Positions 45,056 through 55,707 of a DNA stretch of 64,000 nucleotides are shown in pieces; position 1 is the first letter of the stretch; each line of letters starts with the position of its first letter. Made by a program: the position numbers and the translations under genes. The notes beneath the pieces are model-generated. The model ran no database searches and had not been told where the DNA came from. It worked only from the letters and a program-made list of their open reading frames with translations. The DNA lies in assembly GCA_018257865.1 (NCBI GenBank), contig JAEUBA010000041.1, positions 186,001-250,000 on the forward strand. Direction: 5' to 3'. This stretch comes from Stereocaulon alpinum. Its lineage: Eukaryota > Ascomycota > Lecanoromycetes > Lecanorales > Stereocaulaceae.

Positions 45056-47278
45056 ATGAGGTCAGCTTCGACTGCCAAGCAGTATATATGGAGCGCTGTT
45101 GCCATGGCCAGGCTACGTCCTGACAGACATTCGCTCCTAGTGTTCCTGTTCTCTGTATCACTCATTTGCCTCACAATCATGCTGCTCCGTAACATTGGCA
45201 GCATCGTCCTGTTGCAGTACGCAACCCATGCTCTAGGAGTAATCAACTCGACGCCTGAGGCACTAAACCCGCAGTTGACCAATACCATTGACGACAAGGG
45301 TGGACCCATCCTCTATTACAATGGCTCTGGTGACGTTCCACCGTATAATGAGACCTCGCCAATTCCGGCGCCTTTCACACCATTGAAACCAACGAATCAG
45401 ACCGAAGACTTCTTCTTCAACGAGATCTTAGCCATCCTCAACAACAACGCCTCGTCCAATTGTACAAAGTGCATGTCGTCAACCAGAATCATGCATGAGG
45501 CGGCTATCTCTCAGGCCGTCTCCGTCATCACCGACCTCTTGATTCGTGCTTGTAACCTTACGCATTTCCATGTCTATGCCGCAACTTGCACAGCTGAATT
45601 CTCCGGCATTGGTGGTACTGGGCCTTACTGGGCTCAACTCTATGCGAAGATGAATGGGTCTACCGGTGACTACCAGGCATGGTGCTACTATAATTTTGAT
45701 ACATGCAGTGTCCCACCAACAATCGAGATCGATGAAAGTCTGTACTTCAGCCCTAAGCCGCCACAGGCATCCATCGTTCCAAAGCCATCAGGCGAGACCA
45801 TCAATGTGCTACATCTCTCTGACTGGCACCTGGACCCTCGGTATGATATTGGCTCCGAAGCTAATTGCTCACAATATCTGTGCTGCAGACCTTATTCGAC
45901 GAACAACAAATTGCATACTGGGGTCAGCAATGCCTCCGTGCCGGCTTCGCGATTCGGATACTTGTATTGTGATTCTCCACCCGATCTGGCGCTGTCTTCT
46001 TTCACATCCATGCCTCAATTCTTCAACATCAGCGATGTCAGTTTCGCAATCTTTACAGGTGACATCGTGAGCCACGATGTAAGTCACGTCCACAAAGGCG
46101 ATACACACAGTTCCTGACAGCTTCTATTTATAGAACGATGATCAACTGAGCAGAGCGTATGTTGAGTACGAAGAGAACGTCACCTACGCTGTGTTTAAGG
46201 CTAGGATGGGCAATGTGCCAATTTACCCAACCTTAGGCAATCATGATTCTTTGCCAGAGGCGTACAACACCCCTAACAATATTGGTCCTAAGACCGCAGG
46301 GCAGAACAATATCTTCAGCTGGAACTACGATCTTCTTAGCTCGCTTTGGCAAAGGGACGGCTGGATCACGGAATCGGAGGCCAACTATGCATCTTTGCAT
46401 TATGGAGCCTATGCGCACACAACCGCTCAAGGTCTCCGCATCATCTCGATCAATACCGACTTCTGGTATGTAAGCAACATCTTCAACTATTTCAACTTCA
46501 CCAACCCGGACCAGTCCGGGATCCTAGGCTTCCTGATCTCGGAGTTGGAAGCTTGCGAAGCCAAAGGCCAGCGTGCCTGGATCATCGGGCATGTCTTGTC
46601 TGGATATGACGGAAGTCAGGGACTGCCAAACCCGACAGCATTATTCTACTCCATTGTTCGACGCTTTTCTCCAGCAACCATCGCTGGTGTATTCTTCGGT
46701 TAGTACAGTCCACTAAGCGATTCATGATTTCCTTTAACCCCATCGTAGGTCACACCCACGAAGATCAAATTCAAATTTTCTACGACTTCAATTCGACCAG
46801 TATGAACGGTACCCTCCGGAATACCAACGCCATTGACCAGAACAAACCACTAACCATGGGCTTCATTGGTCCATCGATTACTCCACTGACAGGCAACAAC
46901 GCCGGCTACCAGCTGTACCAAGTAGATTCCAAGACGTTCGAGATCATGGGCATCAAGACGTACTTTGCCAATGTTTCCGAATCTCTTACCTGGACGAGCC
47001 CGGTCTGGAAATTCGAATACGACGCACGCTCCACGTATAATGTAAATGGTACCTGGCCTAAGACGTCGCCTCTCAATGCGACTTTCTGGAACGATGTGAC
47101 TTATTCAATGCTGTCGAACCAGTCTCTAGTTGAGACGTATAATTTCCTGGAGACGAAGAGTAGTGTTGTGACGAAGAATTGCTCTACAAAGGCGTGTGGG
47201 GCACAGAAGGTCTGCTATATTAGGAGCGGGAGTGGAGGGCAAGGCTCTGCCTGTCCTTATAAGAATGGGCCTTTCTAG
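45056..47278 (+). CDS. acid sphingomyelinase-like phosphodiesterase
   Basis: Exons 45056-46078, 46134-46698 and 46749-47278 give 705 aa; introns are 55 and 50 nt. The enzyme is a secreted or lumenal metallophosphoesterase of the sphingomyelin phosphodiesterase family. A hydrophobic start (LLVFLFSVSLICLTIMLL) is a signal peptide or anchor; ATG 45104 is an alternative start directly before it. A saposin-B-like Cys segment follows (NCTKCMSSTRIMHEAAIS, then ACNLTHFHVYAATC). Metal-binding motifs are complete: LSDWHLDPRY, FTGDIVSHDND, TLGNHDSLP, IIGHVLSGYDG and GHTHEDQI, the last restored by splicing. Many NxS/T sites agree with secretion. The substrate could be sphingomyelin-like lipids or other phosphodiesters. 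Confidence 0.92.
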
Positions 47279-47507
47279 AGACTACACCACAGAAAAAATG
47301 TGAACAAGACAGCATTGGTTGTAAAAGAATATCAAACATAGCTTTTCGTACTTTATCCAAAGCAATGGCAGAGGCAGTGACGCAGACTTTGGGCAGCTGG
47401 TGGCTTCATGTCAAATATAGATGACCCCCTTGTTAGGCCCCGGCCACACTAGTGCTCATGTATATACATGGGCCTGCTTGGGGCCCTGCAAACAATTCAT
47501 CGATCCT
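47279..47507. other. 3' region of the sphingomyelinase-like gene
   Basis: Short spacer between the phosphodiesterase stop and the NLR remnant. Nothing recognised. Confidence 0.35.
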
Positions 47508-47771
47508 CTATGAATACATCCCACTTCCAAAGACGCCCCGTGAAATTATGTCAACACCCGCTTGAAGGGTTGGTATAAATAACAACCACATCCACAGTCC
47601 AAGAACCTTCTTGAAAGTCCCGTTTAGAGCGTGTACGTCCTCGATAATGGTCTGCAGTTCTATGCGAGCATTGTTGATATGGGTAACGTGTTTGCTATAC
47701 ACATCAACGACTCTCTTCAACGCATCATCAATAGTCAGTACGGAGGCCAGGATAGACAAAGGACCGGCCAT
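47508..47771 (-). pseudogene. truncated N-terminal domain of a fungal STAND/NLR protein
   Basis: An 87-codon frame starts MAGPLSILASVLTIDDALKR and runs into helices (VVDVYSKHVTHINNARIEL, then IIEDVHALNGTFKKV). This fits the start of the Helo-like/fungal N-terminal domain of STAND proteins (MDPLSIxASVxxL...), which normally precedes NACHT or NB-ARC and repeat domains in fungal immune-type receptors. Here only the N-terminal module remains, followed by a different hydrophobic end and a stop; no nucleotide-binding domain is visible within the next kilobase on this strand. It is either a relic or a solo-domain protein. Confidence 0.45.
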
Positions 47772-48550
47772 GGCTACAATGATGACAGCTCATATCATGT
47801 GGGCAAGATGCAAGGCTGACAGTAGCAACTTAATGCTAGACGTTTTAGAAACGCATTCAGCATTTAATTCGCTTTCTAATGCATTGTCAATCCTACCGGA
47901 TAATTTGAATGAGCTGGGTTGATACTGGTGACAAGTAAAGATGTATGAGTAGGAGAAACGCACGATGGCGGGGGCTTTTGCCCTTGGTCAGCCCTAGGAG
48001 ACCTGGAGTATTGGGGTGATGCTCACGGACTCTTCTTTCAGATTTGCTCTTCCCCATCAACATTGGTCAGGCTAATATTGAGGTCAGCTTTAGAAGACAA
48101 GTCGTTCTAGGTCTCCCATTTAGACTATCCGATGCGTACTGGATCATCTGATGGAATCTTGAGCCTTTCCAAGCCCACGTTAGGTACCTATATTTTCCCC
48201 ATGCTGCTGAATGACAAACGACTTCGAGGACAGAAGAGGGTGACAAGATCGAAGCGCTCAAATGATCTCGCCCGGAATCGCATTTTCAATGTATAACGCA
48301 TACAATGTAGAGTAGGGATGATGAATTAACGCGGAGATAAACGCCATTCGGACCCCGACTTAGACCGAATAACAAGGCTCCAGCCTTTTGTTCTCACATT
48401 TCAACGACTGATGACCCCATCTCTTTTTTTTCCTCCAATATAACTCTCCAGAATATTCACGCTCCACTTATTTCCCCCAATCCACATCGCCCGATTATCA
48501 TTGATCCTACTACCCACATTGTACCACAAGCAATCGATCAAACCTTCACT
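47772..48550. promoter_or_regulatory. gene-free stretch upstream of the MDR gene
   Basis: About 780 bases, with a pyrimidine-rich tract (near 48419-48440) before the MDR start codon, as common in fungal promoters. No specific site identified. Confidence 0.35.
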
Positions 48551-49588
48551 ATGTCACATCAACACCTCGCTGCTATACTCCCCGCAAAAGGTTCCCGCCT
48601 CGAAGTCACTAACCGCCCAACTCCTAGCCCGGGACCTGATGACCTTCTTATCGAAGTCAAGGCCATTGCGGTAAACCCAATTGACTGGTACCAGCGCGAC
48701 ATGGGCTTTCCACCAATCGCTGCCTACCCTGCGGTCGTAGGCTCCGATATTGCGGGCATAGTCATCTCCGCTGGCTCGTCGGTGTCCTCTGCTGCCCTCA
48801 AGCCTGGCACACGTGTCTCCGCCTTCGCGCCATCATTCTTTAAGCAAGGTGATCCTGATTACGGTGCTTTACAGACGCGCGTGCTTGTTCCGGCTGCGAA
48901 TGCGGCGCCAATACCAGTAGAAATGAGCTTCACCGAGGCGAGTATACTCCCTATGGCGGTCGCGACGGTGTGGTCTGGGTGGTACAGCATAGGCATTGCA
49001 CGTGACACAGCTTACACGGCTGCGGATAGGAAAGGAATGCTGGTTTGGGGAGGTGCGAGCAGTGTTGGCAGTGCAGCGATTCAGATTGCGAAGTTGATGG
49101 GGTTCACTGTCTATGCTACTGCGAGTGAGAAGAATCACGAGTATCTGAAGACGCTAGGTGCGAGCAAGTTGTTTGACTATAAGAGCGAGGACGTGGTGAA
49201 GGATATCGTGAAAGCTGCGAAGGAGGATGGAGTCATGATTTCCAGCGGTTTCGATGCGGCAGGCCAATTCAGAGAATGTGTCGAGGTTTTGAAGGAGTTA
49301 AAGGGGGAAGGGGCTGCGAAGCTGGCATCGGCGATACCGCTGAAAGACGATTCGCCGACGACAGAAGGCGTGGACGCGAAGTTCGTTTCGGCCCCAGCGG
49401 ATGAGAAAGCAAGGAATGAGCATTTCCATTTCGTCTTCAATGTCTGGTTGAAGGAGAAGTTAGAGAATGGCGAGTTTGTACCGAGTCCGAAGCTGAAGGT
49501 AATTGAGGGCGGCTTGAACGGAGCGAACGCAGCGTTGGACGAGTTGAAGGGGGGAGTTAGTGGGGTGAAGCTTGTGCTTGAAGTCTGA
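48551..49588 (+). CDS. MDR-family oxidoreductase (quinone oxidoreductase/enoyl reductase-like)
   Basis: One exon, 345 aa, the usual length. A medium-chain dehydrogenase/reductase that uses NAD(P)H to reduce a double bond or quinone. Motifs are the GroES-like start (DLLIEVKAIAVNPIDWYQRDMG), VVGSDIAGIVISAGSSV, GTRVSAFAP and the Rossmann motif WGGASSVGSAAIQIAKLMGF followed by YATASEKNHEYLKTLGA. The catalytic-zinc Cys/His set of alcohol dehydrogenases is missing, so it is of the zinc-independent kind. Such genes occur both alone and in fungal secondary-metabolite clusters (trans-enoyl reductases); no synthase lies nearby here. Codons shift from C-ending to G-ending along the gene. Confidence 0.88.
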   Translation: MSHQHLAAILPAKGSRLEVTNRPTPSPGPDDLLIEVKAIAVNPIDWYQRDMGFPPIAAYPAVVGSDIAGIVISAGSSVSSAALKPGTRVSAFAPSFFKQGDPDYGALQTRVLVPAANAAPIPVEMSFTEASILPMAVATVWSGWYSIGIARDTAYTAADRKGMLVWGGASSVGSAAIQIAKLMGFTVYATASEKNHEYLKTLGASKLFDYKSEDVVKDIVKAAKEDGVMISSGFDAAGQFRECVEVLKELKGEGAAKLASAIPLKDDSPTTEGVDAKFVSAPADEKARNEHFHFVFNVWLKEKLENGEFVPSPKLKVIEGGLNGANAALDELKGGVSGVKLVLEV

Positions 49589-50889
49589 ATGGATGACCGT
49601 GGTGGCTGATCCAAGATGTAAGATTACCTAGGGCTACGCATTGGAACATCTCGTTATGAGGCTTTCTCATCCACACATGTAAGCCTCAGTGAACCTCCTA
49701 GAGCAAGCACCCGAGAATTCTGTAGCCGCATTCTACTGTAGAGGTGACTACCAAGCCGAGCCGGCGACTTCTACGTGCTGATCCTCACGCCTTAATGAAC
49801 ATTGACTGGTCACAAATGACATAGTGGATTGAACATTGATTGAGAATGTGTGATTAAGCGGTGCTAGGGTATGAGATTTGAAGGTATGAAGATTTTGACC
49901 ACCTCAGTCTCATGTGGAATGCACACATTGACGGCGGTAGAGTTACCATAAGGCGCGGAGTGACAGGATGGCGGGCAAAGCTGCTTAGAGGCGTTTGGTG
50001 TCTAGGCGAGCTAGGGAGCAGATCCCGCACACCCCACCCCTGTAACTGCCCGTAACAGCCTAGAGATGGGCTGAGACATACTGTACTGTACGTCACCACC
50101 ACCACCCCCCACCTTAGGAGGTTCTATATCTACGCATTGAGGCTGCTCTATACGCTTAGAGGCGACCGTTGTTGAGTCTGTACGCAGATTACCAGTGACT
50201 GTAATACCTTTGTTCCACTTCTACAACTTCAGACGCAGGCAACTAGCAGGGAGGTAAATGCCGCCTAGAAAGCGGCGCCCGAGACCATGTTGAATCGGAC
50301 GCCGCTTCCCACCTGAACATGAAAGTATTCGCGACTTTCAGCACCGCCCAACCCACAATGTCGCCTTCAATTCCCAACATCGTGTCACCCTACATCTCCA
50401 TATCCCTAGTGGGCTATCACATGAAAGAGATGCAAGGCTTCCTCGACGTTCACCTTACACCATCTCCTCAGGCCTCGAGCGACCGATGTGGGCAACTGAG
50501 GAAGCGCGTCTGGAGCTTAGCAATGTTCTTTACATGACACAGCTAGAGAGATCCTCTGCGATCTGTCTGTGTACAACAAGCCACGTGAGACACATCGCGA
50601 CTGTCATCGAGATCCCAAGCTGGACAATGCGACAAGAGAAGAGCAGGATCTGTCGGGCATATGCAATGGAGTTTGCTTTGAACATTGGTCGATGTGTTCA
50701 AATACCCGAGGGCAGAAATGGCCAGCTGACAAGCATATTACTACGCTCCTCACAAGTACTTGGCTGGTGTACAAAAAGTTGCAGGGCACTCGGGCTATAC
50801 TATGCACAACGCCACGGCTGAGCAGTGGGCCGTGAGTGGCACCAGACTTGTTTGGGGAATGAAGCATGACACTTAAGTGTGCTCTACAT
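49589..50889. other. 1.3-kb gene-free stretch
   Basis: Overlapping short frames at 50319-50835 on the plus strand have a coding-like feel but change frame repeatedly and show no motif. They may be a decayed gene. No feature is claimed. Confidence 0.4.
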
Positions 50890-51590
50890 CTACAGCTGAT
50901 GTCCTGTCTTTCCTACAGCACGCTGATACGCCTGCCCGTTCTCTACATTCCTCAGCCACGCATCGATACCCTCCCACTTCCTGTCCTGTGGCCCCAGTCT
51001 CATGCGGAAAATGAACTGTACCGAGAACGCTACCATGGTGTCTGCGGCAGTGACATGATCACCCACTAGATACCTTCCGTTACCCTTCTTTAGCTCAGCT
51101 TCAAGCCAGTCAAGATCGTTCGCAACAATCTTCTCTATGCCGGGTGCGAGCTTCTCGGCAAGCGTGACGTCGATGCGGCGGTTGTATACAGATGGTAGAC
51201 AATGGACCATGAAAGCGCCTTCGGCAGCGTGAACAAACTCACGGACTTTGGCGCGCTGGGCTTGATCGACCGGCAAGAGGCGATGCGAGTCATCGTACTG
51301 TTCACAGAGATATCTGAAGAGTTTGGTCAGTCGGGAAAGCTGGGGCGAGGCTAGGCTCCAGGGACATACTCAGTGATCGCCCCACTCTCTTGAAGGGTCA
51401 AGCGCCCATCTTTGAGCACAGGGGCCTTGCCAAGATGGGTTCCGCATAATTGCTTGAACTCGGCTGGAGCTAAGCCAGAGCTTTCACGGTCCCACGTGTG
51501 GAGCTTGTAGTCGAGGCCAAGCTCCTCCAGGAGCCAGGCAATCCTGATGGAGCGGGATGCTTGGAGGAAGTAGAGTGTGATGTCTGGCAT
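50890..51590 (-). CDS. glutathione S-transferase
   Basis: Exons 51590-51370 and 51313-50890 give 214 aa; the 56-nt intron has a CTGAC branch site. A cytosolic GST that conjugates glutathione to electrophiles or has peroxidase activity. The thioredoxin-like N-domain shows MPDITLYFLQASRSIRIAWL (Ser/Arg at the catalytic loop), LGKAPVLKDG and the glutathione-binding LQESGAITEYL, completed across the intron. The helical C-domain includes AADTMVAFSVQFIF, close to the family N-cap motif. An upstream in-frame ATG (51677) would add 29 residues not usual for the family, so 51590 is preferred. Confidence 0.9.
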
Positions 51591-51924
51591 TTTGGGTACA
51601 GTTTGCAAGGAGACCTTTGGAAGCCGTGCACCCATCGACTTATCATGCTTCCGGTACGGTTGGCCTTGTGAGGTCATATTCTATCTTAGGTAGGGCCACA
51701 GCGGAGCATCCTTCGACCCGAAAGCTTGCGCTTAGCGTCCAGAATCCCTAAGTCTCCATCAAGATTGAGAGTGGTCAGCGTGCAACAAATCCCACATGCA
51801 ACAATGTAAATATTTATATTTCTCCTCCCCTGTTGCAACACCATGTCATTAGAGCGTGCTCATATTAAAAAGTATGACCCTGCCTCAAGGTCTAACACTT
51901 GGCGTCTATCGGAACGACCACTAC
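51591..51924. other. intergenic gap
   Basis: About 330 bases between the GST start and the stop of the next minus-strand gene; likely the GST promoter. Confidence 0.35.
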
Positions 51925-53505
51925 TTATTGTGCAGGCTCAATAGTGGGTTTCCTTGCGCGGAATCGTCCTGTTAATTCGAGCAATGGACAAGTCTTCACT
52001 CCGTTTTCGATGTCGGACCAGTATCTGGCAGAGAATAGGTTATTAATATGGCTCATTGGCATTGGATCATAGACATCTGTGTTATCATCATCATCAATCT
52101 CCTCAACATCATCGTCAGCCCATTTGACCTCGACAACCTGGATTGCAATGCCGTATGGGACCCTCGGAAAGGGCAAAGGTCCGGCCACTGGAATGATGCG
52201 CCAAATCGCCCCTTTGAACATGAAGATCTCCCAAGCAGAGTCGAGTGCGTCGGAATGTCCATTGCTGTCGAATAGATAGCGGACTTTAGACCTCTTAGGT
52301 GGTTCAGGACCTTTTGAACGGGCAATTAGACTCTCGGTAATTGCTGGTAGCTTAACAAAAGGTTGAGCTGCAGGGGCATCGTTGGGCAGCTGTGTAATCG
52401 TACAAGGCGAAATCGGAGGGGAGTCTCTAGGCGTTCTTGAACGGTATTCAACGTTGGACCTACCTGGCGGTTCCGGATTATGTGCATGGTCCAACCGCCA
52501 TCTATACAGAAATACGTGCCAGACCAATTCGCGGACCAGGTGGACGGCGAGATAGAAGAACAATCGGAGTTTCTCGGACGTGCTCAGATTCTCATCAGGA
52601 TGCCGAAGCATCCATTGGAAGTCATGGTGGATTACCGTTATATGTCCCGGGTCTCCGTTCACACGTACAGTTCTAGCCACACTCTTTAAAGCTTTGATAT
52701 TAGGCGGCGTCGTTGCCCATCCATCCTGTTGGAAATCTAACGGGTGGAATTGCCAGTTGAGTTTGACCTTGACAAGTTCTTCGAACCAGGCCGTTGTGCG
52801 CCCAGCCAGCTCCTCTGTACGATCTGGTAAGGCTTGAGCTACTACATGTGTTCCGTCGCCATCGCCGCCCTCATCAAGCTGCCGCGGAAACCAGAGCGGA
52901 AGCCAGAAAGCCTCGAGATGCGCAGCAGTGATCCAATGAGTCGCGAGGCGTAACGCAGGCATAATGGCGGAGTATAGCTCGATGTTTTCTTGTTCCGACA
53001 ACTCGCCGTACCAAGTAAAATTGTCGTACTGCCAGATTGGATGGATACCTGTTGTTAGGGTTGGTAGCTGCGCACCGTCAATCTCCAGTGCGCCTGCGCT
53101 TTGGAGAGCTGATTGAGTGAAATGGTCTAGGAGAACCTCTTGACCAGTGTCGACTTCCGAGTTGATGGCTTCTGGGTTGATGGCTTCTGGGACAATGCTG
53201 ACTTTCTTTTCATCCTTGTCCACCCGAGGTGTTTCCTCGACGACATTATTTACCTCTCTCGCTGTTGGCCGTCCCGATCTCTTTGCTGCCCGACTGCCCT
53301 TTTTCCCACCGGTCTGTTTCTTGCCAATTTTGGCAGTGTTTCGATCTCCTTTGACTATGTCAAGTGACTTTGTTGACGCAGTGGCTTTTGTATTCGACTC
53401 TAGCTTGGTGATCGTTGGCGCATACGTGTCCACTGGTTTCTTGAGTCTGCTCGAGCGACGGAGTTTCACTACCGTAGCGCCCACTGATTTCGTTCTAGGT
53501 ACCAT
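51925..53505 (-). CDS. unknown protein with basic N-terminus
   Basis: One exon, 526 aa from ATG 53505 (ATG 53565 would add 20 residues). The first 110 residues are Lys/Arg-rich and disordered (LRRSSRLKKPVD, KKQTGGKKGSRAAKRSGR), suggesting a nuclear or nucleic-acid-binding protein. A globular part follows, rich in Trp: HPIWQYDNFTWYGELSE, ALRLATHWITAAHLEAFWLP, HITVIHHDFQWMLRHP and FFYLAVHLVRELVWHVFLYRW. Another folded block near the end reads SAWEIFMFKGAIWRIIPV, then an acidic run DDDVEEIDDDDN and a short tail. I do not recognise the family; the HLVREL helix resembles, but does not match, a zinc-protease HExxH. Confidence 0.6.
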   Translation of the reverse strand: MVPRTKSVGATVVKLRRSSRLKKPVDTYAPTITKLESNTKATASTKSLDIVKGDRNTAKIGKKQTGGKKGSRAAKRSGRPTAREVNNVVEETPRVDKDEKKVSIVPEAINPEAINSEVDTGQEVLLDHFTQSALQSAGALEIDGAQLPTLTTGIHPIWQYDNFTWYGELSEQENIELYSAIMPALRLATHWITAAHLEAFWLPLWFPRQLDEGGDGDGTHVVAQALPDRTEELAGRTTAWFEELVKVKLNWQFHPLDFQQDGWATTPPNIKALKSVARTVRVNGDPGHITVIHHDFQWMLRHPDENLSTSEKLRLFFYLAVHLVRELVWHVFLYRWRLDHAHNPEPPGRSNVEYRSRTPRDSPPISPCTITQLPNDAPAAQPFVKLPAITESLIARSKGPEPPKRSKVRYLFDSNGHSDALDSAWEIFMFKGAIWRIIPVAGPLPFPRVPYGIAIQVVEVKWADDDVEEIDDDDNTDVYDPMPMSHINNLFSARYWSDIENGVKTCPLLELTGRFRARKPTIEPAQ

Positions 53506-54172
53506 GGTAAAGAGTGTGCAACCACTGTGGGGAGAGAACGGTTCTCGCTGAGTAGTCCGGGTCAAGGTGCATTCATTCGAAATCCTTAGCTACCATGAGC
53601 TGGCCTCTTCCATCAAAGGGGATGATCCTACCGACAAAGGATAAAGCCTGCTGGGAACGGCAATCTTGCCTAGACGCCAGACGACGATGCAGCGAGTGAG
53701 TTCTTTATTGCACCCTCCCGATAATAAACCCCCCTTGGAGTAAGAAGGAACATTGAACACTGTGCCCATGTCGAAGTGGTCATATGACGTGAACTTGCTG
53801 CCTTTGTCTCATTATCTTTGCTTTGATCTGCTCCGAAGCGCAATTTACTTGATCAAGAAATGTTGGTCCTAAGCGTGGGAACCCTGTCATTGCTTTGTTT
53901 CCGTTATGTTCAACCCCCAAACAGTAAAGAAAGCGTATCATCTACGTGATTGCAATCAAAGAAAGCGAACAAAGACCTGCGCTTAGCGGATGTAACTGAT
54001 CAATCCAACAATGGACTACTTCATTTGGCCACGAGAAGTATGAGTGTCACACCCCCGTCTTCCTGCATCCCCCACTCGAAGCAGGCGAAAGACGACGACA
54101 CATTACATCACCTTCAGGCACGAAGTCGCCACCTGAAAGCGAAGACTGAGATTTCATTACCTATCTGTAGCA
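53506..54172. other. intergenic gap
   Basis: About 670 bases between divergent genes; promoter region for both. No gene supported. Confidence 0.4.
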
Positions 54173-54589
54173 ATGAAGAAATTCCTGACAACTACACTAT
54201 TATTCACGACGGCTTACTCTACCTTGACCGCTTTGAGCACGCACAGCTCCATCGAAACCAGACAAGATTCCACCACCTCTCACGTCGACATTGTAATCAC
54301 GCTCTATGAGGGAGCAGAGTGCACAGGTGGAGAATCGTGGTCAGGAAAGCCCGTCTATGCGCAGAACATGGGACCCTACATGATCAATTCCTTCTCCACT
54401 AGTCGAAATCTCGAGGACGGAGAACAGCTTGACTTCAGCTCGCCACCACCCGGTATGTCAGGTCCTGGTGTTACTCTCAGTACAGACCAAGCTTGTTATG
54501 TATTTCAGCAAGGCTGGCTGGCCAATTTGACCAAGGGATGTACTAATTTGCGGGATGTGGCGGCATGTTTTCGTTTATGGCCGAATTGA
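54173..54589 (+). CDS. small secreted protein, candidate effector-type
   Basis: One exon, 138 aa. A clear signal peptide starts MKKFLTTTLLFTTAYSTLTALS; a TRQ site about ten residues later resembles the pro-peptide ends seen in many fungal secreted proteins. The mature part has four Cys (AECTGG, ACYVF, GCTN, ACFRL), enough for two disulfides, and one NxT site (NLTKG). No known domain. Size and Cys content match small secreted proteins of fungi, some of which act on hosts or competitors, but no role can be stated. Confidence 0.6.
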   Translation: MKKFLTTTLLFTTAYSTLTALSTHSSIETRQDSTTSHVDIVITLYEGAECTGGESWSGKPVYAQNMGPYMINSFSTSRNLEDGEQLDFSSPPPGMSGPGVTLSTDQACYVFQQGWLANLTKGCTNLRDVAACFRLWPN

Positions 54590-55170
54590 TTGCCCATGGT
54601 TTGGTTGTGGATGTCAGTTTGTAGGACTGGGTAAATCGCAAAAGGCTGCCAATATTTGTTAAGCGACCGTTGATATTCAATTCAGAAAGCGACGAATTTG
54701 ACTCAGGGAAGCTGGGAATTCGATCGCTTTATGAATGATGCAAGCCAAACAGATACGCTGTTTACCCGCTCTGAATTACTTGCATGGATGAAGTGTACCC
54801 AAACTCTATCCCTACTACACTCTGACCGTACTTGCCACACAATACGCATTGCATTCGAGCCAGCCGCTCTAGACTCGGATCCCGGCACAAGGCTTTCAGT
54901 GGTTGACAACCGATGCTTTGTATTTTCTTGACCCGAGATCAAAGAGCGTTGTCTCAAGACAAGAGTATTGTCGTGAATGATGGCCCCGAGAGGGGAAGAC
55001 GTTTTATGTAATCTCCCTTGCTCATACAAAAGCTTCGAGGACTTCCCGCCCTTTGATCTCGAATCTACAGCGACTACACACCTTCTACAGCCGCTATCAA
55101 TTCACAGCATAACTATTATCATCATCGAATCAATCGATCACGAAGACGGGAAATCATCCAAACTAGCGTC
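54590..55170. other. intergenic gap
   Basis: About 580 bases; no gene supported. Confidence 0.4.
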
Positions 55171-55707
55171 ATGTGTTTAGTTGACATCGTCACTTTCCCA
55201 GCCTGCGGCCACAACGAGTACCTCTTCGCATCGGCATGCTCGGCTGGGTACTCGCACGAGCAGAACCATTGCACGGTCCATTACCACAAGATTCGAGCAC
55301 TCATTCCTAGTGCCCCTGGCGACCTCTACTGCAGAACATGCTACATCAATAAGCTTGACTGGCTTCGTGATGGATATACTCTCTCGTATCTCAACGTCAT
55401 CAAAGATGCTCGGAAGCTGGGCTGGACGAAGGAAGATATTCGGGGTTCATTGTTGGATGTCGAGCTGGATATGAGCGAGGCCGTTGCAGAGTGGAAGACA
55501 GAGTGCGAAAGAGAGGAGGGGCTTGATGATCCCAAGCGGCATCTACACGATAAGGCTTCTGTTCTTGCGCTTTTCCTTACCACGAAGTCCGATCTTGCCG
55601 CAAGCCAGCTTACCGAGTCAATCCGAACTCAGAAGCCGCAGGTTACTAAACAAGACGCCGTGTATATAGAAGCTCAAGGACCTATTCGCTGTGTTGTTGA
55701 AAAGTAG
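55171..55707 (+). CDS. unknown Cys/His-rich protein
   Basis: One exon, 178 aa. The N-terminal third is rich in Cys and His (FPACGHNEYLFASACSAGY, then HCTVHYHKI and LYCRTCYINKL), which suggests a metal-binding module. The rest is helical and charged (DVELDMSEAVAEWKTECEREE, then a Lys/Gln-rich end). No signal peptide. The frame is clean from the first ATG. I do not recognise the family. Confidence 0.5.
   Translation: MCLVDIVTFPACGHNEYLFASACSAGYSHEQNHCTVHYHKIRALIPSAPGDLYCRTCYINKLDWLRDGYTLSYLNVIKDARKLGWTKEDIRGSLLDVELDMSEAVAEWKTECEREEGLDDPKRHLHDKASVLALFLTTKSDLAASQLTESIRTQKPQVTKQDAVYIEAQGPIRCVVEK

Noticed and set aside
50319..50835. Overlapping plus-strand frames as a gene
   Set aside because: Frame changes without credible introns and no recognisable motif.
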